From CAYPNF01 sp964411985 (GTDB lineage Bacteria; Verrucomicrobiota; Verrucomicrobiia; Limisphaerales; J093): DNA of 16,630 bases. The notes under the pieces were generated by a model that had not been told where the DNA came from, did not search any database, and saw only the letters and a list, made by a program, of their open reading frames with translations. Shown here piece after piece: positions 16,192 through 16,630 of the stretch (position 1 is its first letter; each line of letters opens with the position of its first letter). The position numbers and the translations under genes are program-made. Where the stretch lies: positions 1 to 16,630 of the forward strand of contig CAYPNF010000098.1 in the NCBI GenBank assembly GCA_964411985.1, written 5' to 3'.

Positions 16192-16221
16192 ATGTCCTGT
16201 TACTTATGCGCATGTGTATAG
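16192..16221 (-). repeat. IS630 right terminal inverted repeat
   Basis: Complement of the left end with one mismatch; ends ...GCGCATGTGTATAG on the + strand. It begins seven bases after the transposase stop. Confidence 0.88.
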
Positions 16222-16239
16222 AACCTCCCCCCAGCTTTC

Positions 16240-16524
16240 TTAGGCTAAGGACCGCTTGCTGCTCTTCGTGCGCCAAGCACTCCAACCCAGCAGAATCATA
16301 GCAGAGGCGCCGACCATCATTCCCGGTTCAGGTACCGCCGTCGCTTCCACGGCCATTAACTGCGGTTCAAAGTTGGTGCCACCGAGGATATCCCAAGCAC
16401 CCCCGCCGATGCTTCGCGCGTACAAGGTGCTACTGCCCACAGGAGTAAAAGGATCTGCCGCAGTGTAGCTCCAGCTCACGCTACTGCCGGCGTCTGTGCC
16501 TCCAAGAACGACTGGGCGCGGCGC
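16240..16524 (-). pseudogene. N-terminally truncated PEP-CTERM protein fragment
   Basis: A - strand frame runs from just after a stop at 16525-16527 to TAA at 16240-16242 and encodes 94 residues. Its end is a clear PEP-CTERM sorting signal: VPEPG, a hydrophobic helix (MMVGASAMILLGWSAW) and a basic tail RTKSSKRS. Such proteins are exported and processed by exosortase, often in matrix-producing environmental bacteria. Before it lies VVLGGTDAGSSVSWSYTAAD and STLYARSIGGGAWDILGG, perhaps the end of a beta-sandwich. There is no ATG in the frame; only a GTG at 16479 could start a 79-residue product lacking a signal peptide, so I regard it as a remnant. A terminator belonging to another gene lies just upstream. 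Confidence 0.65.
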
Positions 16525-16583
16525 TCAAAAACGGACCGCAGATCCCGTTTTATAATTCCCCTGCGGCGGGGAGGGCTGGAAGC

Positions 16584-16611
16584 AAAAAGCCGGTGGAAAG
16601 ACTCCACCGGC
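16584..16611 (-). terminator. Rho-independent terminator (minus strand)
   Basis: A perfect 9-bp stem (GCCGGTGGA with TCCACCGGC, 16589-16611) with a 5-base loop is followed on the - strand by TTTTT (complement of A5 at 16584-16588). It should end a - strand transcript whose gene lies beyond the right edge of the window. Confidence 0.8.
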
Positions 16612-16630
16612 ATTCGTGGGGAGGGAGGGG

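Larger units (their letters stand above)
14942..16220 (+). mobile_element. IS630-family insertion sequence, complete, about 1.28 kb
   Basis: The element is bounded by 30-bp terminal inverted repeats (14941-14970 and 16192-16221) that differ at one position, and by TA on each side, the target dinucleotide duplicated by IS630/Tc1-mariner elements. Coordinates given include both TA copies (14942-14943 and 16219-16220); because the ends read TATA, the boundary could instead be two bases further in. One transposase occupies nearly all of it, split by a -1 frame change. Both ends and the DDE residues are present, so it may be functional. It sits between the decayed alpha-galactosidase and the PEP-CTERM fragment, 19 bp beyond the latter's stop, and does not itself interrupt a recognisable gene. 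Confidence 0.9.

Noticed and set aside
1..16630. CRISPR array, tRNA, rRNA, defence or secondary-metabolite genes
   Set aside because: No regularly spaced direct repeats, cloverleaf-like stretches or relevant protein motifs were seen on either strand.

Overview
The window looks like an accessory, carbohydrate-degrading region of a high-GC member of the Verrucomicrobiota or a related PVC lineage. Four things suggest this: exported glycoside hydrolases without any SusC/SusD pair, DUF2961-type and NPCBM-type proteins, a Tat-exported WD40-like lipoprotein, and a C-terminal PEP-CTERM sorting signal. This placement is inference; no rRNA or other marker gene is present.

Left part, + strand (1-2312): the tail of an unidentified gene overlaps a CE15 glucuronoyl-esterase-like gene, which is followed by a GH43 glycosidase and a DUF2961-family gene. 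The GH43 gene looks whole. The CE15 and DUF2961 genes keep recognisable N- and C-terminal ends but lack their middles, each without a change of frame.

Centre, - strand (2508-9521): four genes read in one direction with gaps of 40, 11 and 72 nt and probably form one operon. In transcription order they encode a Tat-exported lipoprotein with a WD40-like beta-propeller, a GH127 beta-L-arabinofuranosidase-like enzyme, a large clan GH-A (GH5-like) hydrolase with C-terminal beta-domains, and an alpha/beta-hydrolase esterase. With GH43 and CE15 nearby, the likely theme is removal of arabinofuranosyl and ester decorations from plant-type hemicellulose or pectin.

Right part, + strand (9663-14599): a DUF2293 protein with a probable sigma70-type promoter, a four-TM bestrophin-like/DUF4239 protein, and a GH65/GH95-like six-hairpin hydrolase whose start overlaps the preceding stop. 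Next is a decayed NPCBM/GH36-like alpha-galactosidase with a nonsense codon, a missing middle and a frame change.

Far right (14600-16630): about 340 bp without a gene, then a complete IS630-family insertion sequence with near-perfect 30-bp inverted repeats, TA flanks and a transposase split by a -1 frame change at a run of eight A. Beyond it are an N-terminally truncated PEP-CTERM fragment and a strong minus-strand terminator for a gene outside the window.

No CRISPR array, tRNA, rRNA or defence system was seen. The most unusual signal is the repeated loss of gene middles in carbohydrate genes while their ends survive.
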